Assembly (NCBI GenBank): GCA_020443075.1
Contig: JAGRIU010000043.1
Location: 1-64,000 of the forward strand
Direction: 5' to 3'
Source: Alphaproteobacteria bacterium
Lineage (GTDB): Bacteria; Pseudomonadota; Alphaproteobacteria; Micavibrionales; Micavibrionaceae
DNA: 64,000 nt
Position 1 is the first letter of the stretch. The number at the start of each line of letters is the position of its first letter. The notes under the pieces were generated by a model, which searched no databases, was not told the origin of the DNA, and saw nothing but the letters and a program-made list of their open reading frames with translations. Positions 18,268-26,417 of this stretch are shown piece after piece. The position numbers and the translations under genes are program-made.

Positions 18268-18504
18268 ATGGCTATATTGAAATATGCCGATTGGCGCAGT
18301 GATGATAAGTGGGATGGACAGCTCAAGGCTCATTTTGTGGATGAGGGGCCGGCAGATAGTAATTGGACATTCCATTCGGGTTCTCTTTTGGGGGCTGATT
18401 TGAATGCTGCTTGCCGAACTGGTGGAGATTATACTTTCCCAGAAACCGGGGATGTCATTCCTGCTGCGGAGCTAGCCAAAGCCAAACTAGCTGCAGAGCT
18501 TTAG
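18268..18504 (+). CDS. Small unrecognised protein (78 residues)
   Basis: No family recognised. Soluble and Ala/Asp-rich, with a Trp-containing N-terminal part (LKYADWRSDDKWDGQ) and a helical, Ala-rich end. A good promoter lies at 18204-18233 and a purine-rich ribosome site (AAGAGAAG) precedes the ATG. The open frame begins 33 bases earlier with an ATG at 18235, but that would leave almost no leader. The stop overlaps the convergent DUF1491 gene by four bases. Confidence 0.65.
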   Translation: MAILKYADWRSDDKWDGQLKAHFVDEGPADSNWTFHSGSLLGADLNAACRTGGDYTFPETGDVIPAAELAKAKLAAEL

Positions 18505-18836
18505 GTTTCAAAAGGATTCTGCATTTCCGGGTCTTCGATTTCGATGACCCAGAGGTCGGGATCGCTTTGGATGGCGCGGTTTATATAAGAATCGGCATCG
18601 GCTTCCGCGACTTCTTCCTGATCCAGCGCACTCACCCATTCCAGTTTGTTACTCATAAAGTCGCGTTGCTGCGCGAGCAGGCGTACGCGTCCTCGCAAGC
18701 CGTTGAGCTTGAGCATGACGAGGCCTGAGGCGTGATTGCCTTTTTGCGTGATATAATAAAAGATGCCGCGGGCATTTAGTGGGGTTAAAACCGCATCAAC
18801 CCAAAGTCCTGTCGGCAGGCGTCCTTCATCGGCCAT
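18501..18836 (-). CDS. DUF1491 family protein
   Basis: 111 residues of the alphaproteobacterial DUF1491 family, function unknown. The order is typical: LWVDAVLTPLNARGIFYYI, then GLVMLKLNGLRGRVRLLAQ, then the acidic end DPDLWVIEIEDPE. I start at 18836 (MADEGRLPTGLW); the ATG at 18866 would add ten basic residues and overlap the upstream gene. It follows fur and a small gene on the same strand, likely one operon. Confidence 0.85.
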   Translation of the reverse strand: MADEGRLPTGLWVDAVLTPLNARGIFYYITQKGNHASGLVMLKLNGLRGRVRLLAQQRDFMSNKLEWVSALDQEEVAEADADSYINRAIQSDPDLWVIEIEDPEMQNPFET

Positions 18837-18838
18837 TT

Positions 18839-19060
18839 CTATTGTACGCTTTTTTCGCTGACCCAACGCTCGACGGTGAGGTGGGAGTCGGCTTTTGTGT
18901 CTTCGGGGTGGTGAAAGCGATAGACGCGCAGAGCGGCTTCGAAGGCGACGTTGCGCGGTTGTTCTTCGCTCATGGTGCTGTATGTACGCATAACTGCGCT
19001 ATAACACTTACAGTCTGCGGCGTTTTTGACGCCATTTTGTACTGGTATATTGCAGGGCAT
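18839..19060 (-). CDS. Small protein between fur and the DUF1491 gene
   Basis: 73 residues. The part from about residue 30 (EEQPRNVAFEAALRVYRFHH...VERWVSEK) looks like a conserved small helical domain. An AAGG ribosome site seven bases before the ATG at 19060, nine bases after the fur stop, favours the long form; internal ATGs at 18991 and 18973 have no visible ribosome site. The N-terminal part has two Cys (DCKCYS). Ends two bases before the DUF1491 ATG. Function unknown. Confidence 0.6.
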   Translation of the reverse strand: MPCNIPVQNGVKNAADCKCYSAVMRTYSTMSEEQPRNVAFEAALRVYRFHHPEDTKADSHLTVERWVSEKSVQ

Positions 19061-19069
19061 ATTTAAGCC

Positions 19070-19483
19070 TTATTTCTTTTTCTTACTCAGTTTTTTGCCG
19101 TAGAGTTCAAGACGGTGGTCTACGAGATCGTAGCCGAGCTCTTGGGCGATTTTTTTCTTTAATATCTCCAGTTCTTCGTTTTGGAATTCAATCACTTTTC
19201 CGGTTTCCAGATCGATCAGGTGATGGTGGTGGTCTTCGTTGACTTCGTAACGGGAATAGCCTTCCTGGAATTCGTGGCGGGTGACGATGTCCAGTTCGTC
19301 GAGCATGCTTAGAGTTCTATAGACGGTGGCGATGCTGATGGAGGAGTCGATGGCTTTGGCGCGGTCATAGACGTCTTCGACGGATGGATGATCGCTGGCG
19401 TCGCTCAAGACTTTGAGGATCGTGCGGCGTTGTCCGGTCATCTTCAGGCCTGCTTCCGAGCAACGCTCTTCAAGATTGGACAT
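19070..19483 (-). CDS. fur: Fur-family metal-responsive repressor
   Basis: 137 residues. The winged-helix domain (TGQRRTILKVLSDASDHPS, recognition helix ISIATVYRTLSML) binds DNA. The metal-sensing part has RYEVNEDHHHHLIDLETGKV. The C-terminal Cys pairs that bind structural zinc in some Fur proteins are absent and a Lys tail follows instead, as in many alphaproteobacterial Fur/Mur proteins. These may sense manganese or iron, so the metal is uncertain. The downstream small and DUF1491 genes appear to be in its operon. Confidence 0.92.
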   Translation of the reverse strand: MSNLEERCSEAGLKMTGQRRTILKVLSDASDHPSVEDVYDRAKAIDSSISIATVYRTLSMLDELDIVTRHEFQEGYSRYEVNEDHHHHLIDLETGKVIEFQNEELEILKKKIAQELGYDLVDHRLELYGKKLSKKKK

Positions 19484-19564
19484 ACTTTTTTCTCCTGTCT
19501 GCCATCATGTTTTGGAGAGCATACGATGTGTTTTCTTAATGGGCAAGTTCGTCTTTACTTTTCT

Positions 19565-21070
19565 TCACTTCAGGATACGGTTTTCGGGGATTGTGATGAG
19601 GACCGTTGTTCCCTGCCCTATTCGTGATGTTAGCTCCAAGTGGCCGCCGTGGAGTTCTATCATGGCTTTGGCCAGCGGCAGCCCTAGTCCTGTGCCTTGG
19701 TATTCGGAGCTTCCGACGCTGTCGTGAACTTGTGCGAAGGGTTCGAGGGCTTGCTGGATTTTTTCTTCTGAAATTCCGATCCCTTCGTCTTCGACGGTAA
19801 TGATCATGTCGTTCTCGTCGGAGATATTGACTGCGGTATTGACGGTTGTGTTGGGTTTGGAGAATTTGACAGCGTTGCTGAGCAGGTTGATCAGGATTTG
19901 CCGGAACAGGCGGTGGTCAACAAATATGCAGGGGGTGTGTTTTGCACACTCGACTTTTAATGTGACGTTTTTGCCGAATGCCCGCGAGTCGAGCATGCGT
20001 ACGACCGAGACAATCATATCGCAGACATCGGTTTCCGACTCGTCAAGTTCAATCCGACCGGCTTCGATTTTCGACATATCCAGCACTTCGTTGATGATTT
20101 CCAGTAAATGCTCGGCGCTGGAGTGTACGTCCGTGAGGTATTCCTTATATTTTTCATTCCCCAATGCGCCGAAGGTTTCGCTCAGCATCATTTCGGAGAA
20201 ACCTATGATGGCATTTAAAGGGGTGCGGAGTTCGTGGCTCATATTTGCCAGGAACAATGATTTTGAATGGTTGGCGGAATCGGCTTGATCTTTTGCGATG
20301 CGTAGGGATTGTTCCATTTGTTTGCGCAATGTGATGTCCATCACGGTTGTAATTTGAAAGCGCCGGTTTTGGCTAAGCTCGAGCGTTCCGGATGTGAAAA
20401 GTGTGCTGGCGATGGAGCTGTCTTTGCGGATGATCCGCATTTCACCGGACAGACGCGTTGCGTTTTTGATTCCTTCCAGAAAACTGTTTTTCAGGCGATC
20501 GCGTTCGTCTGGAGTTATAAAGCTCGAAAAGTCCTGATTGAGCAGATCATCTCTGTCCCAACCATAGGTTCTGATAAAGCTTTCATTAACGCGTATAATG
20601 TTGCCGTCGTGGTCTGTGACTAAAATGCCGACTTCGCTCACGTCGAAAATCGAGGTGAGAAGCGAGAGTGCGTCGTCGCGTTCACGCTGTAAAATAGACT
20701 GATCAGCGACGTCCATTTGGCCGATAACGTCGAGATATTCTATGTTTCCTTTTTCGTCGATTTCCGGCGTAATGTAAAAGCCGTATATTCTGATATTTTC
20801 AGCTATTCCGGGGATCGTCTGTATGGTGACGGCTCTTTTGCGCTTTATGCAGACCTCAAAGGACTGCTGAAGATGCTGGGCTTGTTCGTGGCCCAGACAG
20901 TCGAATATCTCTTTGCCGTTCACGTTGTTTTGTTGAATATCGAAGTACTGTAAGGCCAGTTCGTTGGCCTGCTGAATTGTAAAATGCCCTTCTTTTCCGG
21001 GCTTTACGGTGAAGCGCGGGATGGGCATTTTTTGAAACAGCTTTTGATATGTGTTATCGGCTGTGCTCAT
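19565..21070 (-). CDS. PAS-PAS sensor histidine kinase
   Basis: 501 residues, no membrane segment, so a cytoplasmic sensor. Two PAS domains (about 10-125 and 140-260; ILVTDHDGNIIRVNESFI marks the second) precede a HisKA domain with H-box SHELRTPLNAIIGFSEMM and a HATPase domain with N-box LINLLSNAVKFS, DEGIGI and GTGLGLPLAKAMIELHGG. No receiver domain and no adjacent response-regulator gene are present, so its partner is unknown. Twenty-three bases upstream on the same strand is a degenerate GGDEF gene, likely co-transcribed. Confidence 0.92.
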   Translation of the reverse strand: MSTADNTYQKLFQKMPIPRFTVKPGKEGHFTIQQANELALQYFDIQQNNVNGKEIFDCLGHEQAQHLQQSFEVCIKRKRAVTIQTIPGIAENIRIYGFYITPEIDEKGNIEYLDVIGQMDVADQSILQRERDDALSLLTSIFDVSEVGILVTDHDGNIIRVNESFIRTYGWDRDDLLNQDFSSFITPDERDRLKNSFLEGIKNATRLSGEMRIIRKDSSIASTLFTSGTLELSQNRRFQITTVMDITLRKQMEQSLRIAKDQADSANHSKSLFLANMSHELRTPLNAIIGFSEMMLSETFGALGNEKYKEYLTDVHSSAEHLLEIINEVLDMSKIEAGRIELDESETDVCDMIVSVVRMLDSRAFGKNVTLKVECAKHTPCIFVDHRLFRQILINLLSNAVKFSKPNTTVNTAVNISDENDMIITVEDEGIGISEEKIQQALEPFAQVHDSVGSSEYQGTGLGLPLAKAMIELHGGHLELTSRIGQGTTVLITIPENRILK

Positions 21071-21093
21071 TTTTCTTTTTTGTATGAAAAGAT

Positions 21094-21996
21094 TTAATCT
21101 TTGACACTAATGTAACGTTGCAACGGACTCATTTCGCGGTATGTGAAAGCAACACCGCTTTCTTTTTCTTGTTTGCCCAGCTCTTTTTTTAGCTCTTCCA
21201 GCAGTATACCCGTATCACTTCCTACGACGGGTTCTGCAACACAGCAGGACATGGTTAGTTTTTTCTTTTTTCCTTCTATTTTGTATTCCGTATCCGCATG
21301 TTCGAGTTCTTCCTCGAAACGTTCGAAGGCCCGAATTCCTCCGGGGAGGTCTGCTTGTTTCATACAAAAGACGAATTCATTTTTGCCTATATAATAAGCT
21401 TCATCGAATGAGCGCAGGCTGTTTTTGACAACTTTGGAGGCTATATTGATAAATTTTTCAACTTCATCTGCAGAGAAGTTGTTTTCAATTTCTTCGAAGT
21501 CGTCAATGCTGGCGACAGCCAGAGAAAAAGCACTGCCTTGTCTGGCCAGACGTTCCATTTCCAGACGCAAATCATTTTGCATCGCGGTTTTGTTTTTGAG
21601 GCCGGATAGTAAATCGAGACCACGGTCATCATGAAAAACGCGTTCACGCAGCAGTTTTAACTCTGTCATAAAGTTTTCAAATAAGACCGAAAGCTTTTGC
21701 AGTTCTTGCGTTTTTTTCTCGGTGTCATGACTGTCTAATTCTTCTAACAGTGCAGCTGCTTTATTGATGAAAACCTGACTTTTGCCTTTGAGGCTGTTCA
21801 GGCTTGTTTCGGCCATGAGCCCTAAAAATTTTTCAATTTCCTGATCGGATGGAAAAACGCGCGGCAGTTTTCGAGGCTTTAGGGCTTCCTCTTTGGCGCA
21901 GGCCCAATGCATGATTTTGCTGTAAAGCTGGATATGGGTGTCTTGTGCCGTTAAGACAATACTTAGCCTGTCGTTTTGGTTGTAGTTTAACGGCAT
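21094..21996 (-). CDS. GGDEF-like domain protein with degenerate signature
   Basis: 300 residues. A helical N-terminal region (about 1-125) is followed by a GGDEF-fold domain, recognisable by DLLSGLKNKTAMQNDL and YYIGKNEFVFCMKQ. The signature reads GKNEF instead of GG(D/E)EF, so the second glycine and the acidic residue are lost; cyclic-di-GMP synthesis is therefore doubtful. It may bind nucleotide or act as a regulatory partner of the downstream histidine kinase. The C-terminal part holds the remaining fold (KKLTMSCCVAEP). Confidence 0.82.
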   Translation of the reverse strand: MPLNYNQNDRLSIVLTAQDTHIQLYSKIMHWACAKEEALKPRKLPRVFPSDQEIEKFLGLMAETSLNSLKGKSQVFINKAAALLEELDSHDTEKKTQELQKLSVLFENFMTELKLLRERVFHDDRGLDLLSGLKNKTAMQNDLRLEMERLARQGSAFSLAVASIDDFEEIENNFSADEVEKFINIASKVVKNSLRSFDEAYYIGKNEFVFCMKQADLPGGIRAFERFEEELEHADTEYKIEGKKKKLTMSCCVAEPVVGSDTGILLEELKKELGKQEKESGVAFTYREMSPLQRYISVKD

Positions 21997-22103
21997 TCTT
22001 ACTTTGTCCTGTCTCTAAAGTTTCCGCGTAAAATCAAAGCCCCTACTTATAGAGCATACAGGGCGAATTATAACGTAATCTTAAGGCGAAGTGATTTTTT
22101 TCT

Positions 22104-23285
22104 TTATGGCAGCCATTCTTTTTCTAGCACATCCAGTGTTCCGGCTTTGATAGCTGCGCGCACTTCGCGCATCAGGCGGTTTATGGTGGCAATGTTATGG
22201 GCGGTGAGAATCTGTATAGCCAGAACTTCTTTGGCTTTCAAAAGATGATGGATATAGGCTTTGGAGAAATTACAGGAGGCATCCACGCCGTTTTCCTCGT
22301 CTAAAGGTGTATTATCTTCGCGGTAGCGGGCATTTTTCAGGTTTATGGTTTCGCCGGGGACGCCTTTCATAAAGGCTGTGCCGTGGCGGGCCAGACGCGT
22401 GGGGATGACGCAGTCGAATGTATCAACGCCGAGGCGTACAAAGCGGAAAATGTCTTTGATCTGGCCGATGCCGAGGAAATGGACTGGACGATCGGGGTGG
22501 GCGTGCGGAAGGCTGGCACGGACGACCAACTCCATTTCTTCGTCGCTGCCGCCCAGACAGCCGCCAACGGCTGTGCCGAAGAACGGGCGGTCTTTGGTGT
22601 ATTCGGCGGAGATGCGGCGCAGGTCTTCATAAACGCCGCCCTGAATAATGCCGTAGAGGCTTTGTGCTCCGTTGTCATGGCGTTCAAATTCGGCGAGGCA
22701 GCGATCTCCCCAACGGATCGACATTTCCATTGAGCGGGCGGTGTAGTTTTTATCGACGTGGTAAGGCGTACACTCGTCGAACTGCATGAGCAAGTCTGCG
22801 CCGAGCTTGCGCTGGATCTCCATGGCGCTTTCGGGGGTGAGCTTTATTTTTCGGCCATCAACATAGGAGCGGAAGACGCAGCCTTCTTCGGTGATAGAGG
22901 TCAGGCTTTGATTGTCATGGCCTTTGTTTTTTCCTTTGATTTCGTTGGCCATGGTTCCCTCGCCTAGCGAAAAAACCTGAAAACCGCCGGAATCTGTAAG
23001 CATGGGGCCGTCCCAGCCGGTGAATCTATGCAGGCCGCCCATTTTTTGGATGAGGTCTGCGCCGGGTTGGAGCATCAGGTGGTATGTGTTGGACAGGATG
23101 ATGTCTGTTCCGACTTCGCGCATTTGTTTTGGCGACATGGCTTTAATCGCGGCTTTTGTACCGCAGAAGATGTAATTCGGGGTTTCTATGCTTCCGTGCG
23201 GTGTTTTTAAAAGCCCAAGGCGCGCGCCGGATTTTTTGTCGCGGTGAGTGATGTCGAAGCCGAAATTCGGATAATTTAGCGCCAT
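22104..23285 (-). CDS. tgt: Queuine/preQ1 tRNA-ribosyltransferase, divergent
   Basis: Exchanges guanine-34 for preQ1 in GUN-anticodon tRNAs. 393 residues. Active-site Asp98 (MLTDSGGFQVFSLGEG) and the nucleophile Asp288 (GVDTFDCVIPTRLARHG) are present, as is GIIQGG. Two oddities: the usual CxCxxC zinc cysteines before NYxRAYLHHL are missing (here GVDASCNFSKAYIHHL, with one Cys in a shifted position), and the usual GGLAVGE loop reads GGCLGGSDE. The His of AHN is kept. I use the ATG at 23285 rather than the TTG at 23291. The supply genes queCDEF lie 11 kb away. Confidence 0.92.
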   Translation of the reverse strand: MALNYPNFGFDITHRDKKSGARLGLLKTPHGSIETPNYIFCGTKAAIKAMSPKQMREVGTDIILSNTYHLMLQPGADLIQKMGGLHRFTGWDGPMLTDSGGFQVFSLGEGTMANEIKGKNKGHDNQSLTSITEEGCVFRSYVDGRKIKLTPESAMEIQRKLGADLLMQFDECTPYHVDKNYTARSMEMSIRWGDRCLAEFERHDNGAQSLYGIIQGGVYEDLRRISAEYTKDRPFFGTAVGGCLGGSDEEMELVVRASLPHAHPDRPVHFLGIGQIKDIFRFVRLGVDTFDCVIPTRLARHGTAFMKGVPGETINLKNARYREDNTPLDEENGVDASCNFSKAYIHHLLKAKEVLAIQILTAHNIATINRLMREVRAAIKAGTLDVLEKEWLP

Positions 23286-23303
23286 TGGCAATTCATTCCA
23301 TTC

Positions 23304-23337
23304 AATAAAAAACCCGCCTTCTTATGGGTCGGCGGGT
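23304..23337 (-). terminator. Intrinsic terminator of rpmB
   Basis: On the minus strand ACCCGCC pairs with GGCGGGT (positions 23337-23331 and 23318-23312) around a 12-base loop and is followed directly by TTTTTATT. It lies 26 bases after the rpmB stop and before tgt. Confidence 0.8.
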
Positions 23338-23362
23338 ATTCTATATAATCTTTTGAGAAAGC

Positions 23363-23668
23363 TTAAGCGGCTTTTTCGGCCCCGTTTTCTTTCAGGGCTT
23401 TTTCAACTTGCGCTTTAACAGGACGAAGCGAGTCGTCGAGTTTTGTTTTGGCCGTGGATGTCAGATAGGCATCCAGACCGCCTTTGTGCTCGATCGTGCG
23501 CAGGCCCGATGTGCTCACGCGAACTTTTACCCATTTGGCTAAAGTTTCGCTGTAAAGGCTTGTGTCTTGCACATTCGGCAAGAACTTGCGGCGTGTTTTG
23601 TTTTGGGCGTGGGACACGTTGTTTCCGCTCATTACGCCTTTTCCTGTAATCATGCAACGACGGCTCAT
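23363..23668 (-). CDS. rpmB: 50S ribosomal protein L28
   Basis: 101 residues. The start [27 protein letters not shown] is typical of L28, and [23 protein letters not shown] matches the core. One CxxC half is reduced, as in zinc-independent forms. The C-terminal extension rich in Ala, Glu and Lys is usual for alphaproteobacteria. AAGGA lies nine bases before the ATG. The gene has its own promoter and terminator, so it is monocistronic. Confidence 0.96.
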   Translation of the reverse strand: MSRRCMITGKGVMSGNNVSHAQNKTRRKFLPNVQDTSLYSETLAKWVKVRVSTSGLRTIEHKGGLDAYLTSTAKTKLDDSLRPVKAQVEKALKENGAEKAA

Positions 23669-23710
23669 TTTCTTATTCCTTTTCGGCTGTCTGTTTGAAA
23701 TTCGATGCGC

Positions 23711-23740
23711 AAAATAAGCTTAACGCGGCTTGCAAGTCAA
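23711..23740 (-). promoter_or_regulatory. Promoter of rpmB
   Basis: On the minus strand TTGACT (23740-23735, five of six) and TATTTT (23716-23711, four of six) are separated by 18 bases. This places the start about 35 bases before the rpmB ATG. Confidence 0.5.
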
Positions 23741-23758
23741 GAACTTTATCGCGTTCAT

Positions 23759-23826
23759 CGTCATTCCGGCGAAAGCCGGAATCTTGTGCTTTGATCGAAA
23801 AGATCCCGGTCTGTGCCGGGATGACG
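23759..23826. repeat. REP-like compound palindrome
   Basis: A 68-base element bounded by CGTCAT and ATGACG. Left hairpin: ATTCCGGC-GAAA-GCCGGAAT, a perfect 8-bp stem with a GNRA-type tetraloop. Right hairpin: ATCCCGG-N6-CCGGGAT. Between them is GATC-GAAAA-GATC. Elements with this CGTCATTCCGGCGAAAGCC core are known as abundant intergenic repeats in several proteobacteria. It sits between rpmB's promoter and the end of the cobD-like gene, touching that gene's stop. Confidence 0.8.
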
Positions 23827-23827
23827 A

Positions 23828-24853
23828 CTAGGAACCGCTCCAGATATAGGCACCGATTAATGAGGCAATAAACAAAAGGTGGCTTATGACGCTGATATAG
23901 ATTGTGTAACGCAGGTCTTTATGGCTGACTTTGGCGCTGGCGCCTTCGGGGCCGACCCATGCGCCTTTGATGGGTGTGCCGGACAAGTCCACGCCGGGGC
24001 CGCCCAAAGACAGGTTGAGGGCCCAGGCCAGAGCTGATAAAGCGGGACCGCCTTGTTCGTAGCTCGCCCGGTTTTTTCCGTTTATCCATGAGGCTAGCCC
24101 TTTGTGCAGTTTGGCTGTGGGCGTAAAGGTTGCGGCCAATGTGATTAACGCGGCGGCGTAGAGTGACGGGACAAAAGCCATAAGTTTTTCAAGAGCCATG
24201 GGAATGGCCGAGAGGCTGCTGCCTGAGCCTTCGCGTCCGTGACGCCAGCTTATGACGGCCAGAGCGCTGTAGATTATGGCGGCAGGAAAACCGCCAATGA
24301 GATACCAGAGCGCGGGCGCTATGAGGCCTTTATCAAAGCTTTTGACGCTGAGGCTCATGGCTCTGCGGACGATGCCGTGATCGTCTCCGGCGTTCAGGTC
24401 GGTGCGAGTTGAACGGGCGATATCATAGAATGCGCCCGGTGTGAGTTGTTTTTTGTCCATCGCAAAATACAGGCGCAGCAAGGCAAACCAGACCGTGCCC
24501 GAGGTGATGAGCAGCGAGAGTAAGACGATTTCGACAAAGATATTTGTTGTTAAGGCTGTGAGGCTTACCCCCTGCCCGATCACGAAGGCTAATCCCAAGG
24601 CGATTATCGTTATCAACAATCCCCTAAACATCAGGGCGGAGGGGCTGCGTTTGGGGTTGTCCATTTTATCGCCGATGCGGCCAAGCAGTTTTTCGAATGC
24701 TTGCCAGATGAATGGATAGATGTTTCCGAGAAACGGGCCGCGAATCATGCCTAGAATGGCAGTTAGTAAGATTGCGCCGAGTATAACAGGGATGCGGTCT
24801 GTATCAATCAGAGCATTATGCCAATGCTTGAGCGTGTCAAAAATATTGTCCAT
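23828..24853 (-). CDS. cobD: CobD/CbiB-like membrane protein
   Basis: 341 residues with several membrane helices. It is similar to adenosylcobinamide-phosphate synthase, which attaches aminopropanol to cobyric acid. The recognisable core is RTDLNAGDDHGIVRRAMSL and then GLIAPALWYLIGGFPAAIIYSA, with PALSALAWALNLSLGGPG near the end. The usual EN..DG segment is changed to SFDKG, and no other cobalamin gene is in the window, so the activity is uncertain. I start at 24853; an in-frame GTG at 24943 would add 30 polar residues. Divergent from phaZ. Confidence 0.75.
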   Translation of the reverse strand: MDNIFDTLKHWHNALIDTDRIPVILGAILLTAILGMIRGPFLGNIYPFIWQAFEKLLGRIGDKMDNPKRSPSALMFRGLLITIIALGLAFVIGQGVSLTALTTNIFVEIVLLSLLITSGTVWFALLRLYFAMDKKQLTPGAFYDIARSTRTDLNAGDDHGIVRRAMSLSVKSFDKGLIAPALWYLIGGFPAAIIYSALAVISWRHGREGSGSSLSAIPMALEKLMAFVPSLYAAALITLAATFTPTAKLHKGLASWINGKNRASYEQGGPALSALAWALNLSLGGPGVDLSGTPIKGAWVGPEGASAKVSHKDLRYTIYISVISHLLFIASLIGAYIWSGS

Positions 24854-25018
24854 TAAATTCTTGTCTGCCTTGTTCTCGTCCGGGTGATTATAAGTTATTG
24901 ATCGGGCAAATGATAGCGCGCTGGTGTTTCTTTTGCCCTGCACGATAATGGCGTGGCGCGGACCTTCTTTTTATTGTAGTATGCCTGTATCCTAACAGCT
25001 AGGAGCGCTTCTTTAAAT

Positions 25019-26404
25019 ATGCTTTACCATCTTTATGAACTAAGACACGCGATGATGGCACCTGTACGTTTTCAGGCGCAGATGATGAATAGTGTTTTTA
25101 AAAATCCGTTCAATCCTTTGAATTATACCCCCGCAGGGCGTGCAATGGCGGCGAATGCGGAAATGGTTGAACGTCTGACACGGCGCTTCGGGCGGCCGGA
25201 GTTCGGGCTGCACAGCACGATGATTGACGGACAAAAGGTGAAGATAAGTGAAGATATTGTCGCCAAGAAGCCGTTTTGTAATTTGTTGAATTTTAAGCGC
25301 GATACGGCGCGGCGGGACCCCAATATTTTGCTGGTGGCGCCGATGTCGGGGCATTATGCGACGCTGTTGCGCGGGACGGTGGAGGCTTTGCTGCCGCATC
25401 ATAATGTCTACATTACCGATTGGGAGGATGCGCGGCAGGTTCCCATGGCGGACGGGCCGTTTAGTCTGGATACGTACATTACTTATCTGCGTGAATTTAT
25501 GAGCCTTTTGGGGCCGCAGACGCATGTGATCGCTGTGTGTCAGCCGACGGTTCCTGTTTTGGCTTCTGTGTCGTTGATGGCTTCGGATGATGATCCGAAC
25601 CAGCCTTTGACGATGACCCTTATGGGTGGGCCGGTGGATACGCGCGTATCCAAGACCGAGGTGACGGAGCTGGCGGAAACGCGGCCTTTGAGCTGGTTTG
25701 AGCGAAGTGTGGTGCATAATGTACCGTTTTATTACCCCGGTGCGCATCGGCGGGTTTATCCGGGTTTCCTACAGCTTAACGGCTTTATGTCGATGAATCT
25801 GGACCGTCATGTCGGGTCATACATGCAGTTTTATCAGCACCTTGTGCAGGGGGACGGTGACAGCGCTGAGGCGCATCGCAAGTTCTATGATGAGTATCTC
25901 TCCGTGATGGATATTCCGGCGGAATTTTATTTACAAACCGTTGAGACGGTGTTCCAGCGCCAGCTGTTGCCGCGCGGGCGGATGAAGTGGCGTGATCCGC
26001 TCACAGGCGAGCTTGTCGATGTGAGGCCTCAGGATATTAAACGCACGGCGCTTTTGACGATTGAGGGCGAGCTTGATGATATTTCGGCGCGCGGGCAGAC
26101 AACGGCGGCGCACGAGCTTTGTCATTCTTTAGCTCAATCCAAACAGTTTCACCATTTTCAACTGGAATGCGGTCATTACGGGATCTTTAACGGACGGCGC
26201 TGGCGCGAGCAGATTATGCCGCGTATTCGTCACTTTATCCGGGAATTTGATCCGAAAACCGATCCTTTGCCAAAAGCCGATTTGCAAAAGACAGGCGATC
26301 CGGCACCGGAGCGTTTTGATCGCGACAGGCACGGGATTGCGGCTGTGCGTCGATGGATTAAAGAAAACCGGCAAGAAAGCCATCATGCAGAGGTTGTTGA
26401 TTGA
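25019..26404 (+). CDS. phaZ: Intracellular polyhydroxyalkanoate depolymerase
   Basis: Mobilises stored polyhydroxybutyrate. 461 residues without a signal peptide, as expected for the intracellular type. The alpha/beta-hydrolase nucleophile is Cys174 in IAVCQPTVPVLA, the cysteine variant of the lipase box known for this family. The acid is in TIEGELDDISARGQT and the His in LECGHYGIFNGRRW. The N-terminal MLYHLYELRHAMMAPVR is characteristic. A weak AGGAG lies 13 bases upstream. No phaC synthase is visible in the window. Confidence 0.93.
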   Translation: MLYHLYELRHAMMAPVRFQAQMMNSVFKNPFNPLNYTPAGRAMAANAEMVERLTRRFGRPEFGLHSTMIDGQKVKISEDIVAKKPFCNLLNFKRDTARRDPNILLVAPMSGHYATLLRGTVEALLPHHNVYITDWEDARQVPMADGPFSLDTYITYLREFMSLLGPQTHVIAVCQPTVPVLASVSLMASDDDPNQPLTMTLMGGPVDTRVSKTEVTELAETRPLSWFERSVVHNVPFYYPGAHRRVYPGFLQLNGFMSMNLDRHVGSYMQFYQHLVQGDGDSAEAHRKFYDEYLSVMDIPAEFYLQTVETVFQRQLLPRGRMKWRDPLTGELVDVRPQDIKRTALLTIEGELDDISARGQTTAAHELCHSLAQSKQFHHFQLECGHYGIFNGRRWREQIMPRIRHFIREFDPKTDPLPKADLQKTGDPAPERFDRDRHGIAAVRRWIKENRQESHHAEVVD

Positions 26405-26417
26405 AGAAGGTGCCTGA

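Noticed and set aside
18129..18326. 66-residue extension of PrfC
   Set aside because: Crosses a hairpin and lacks family residues; RF3 starts near its P-loop at the ATG at 18128.
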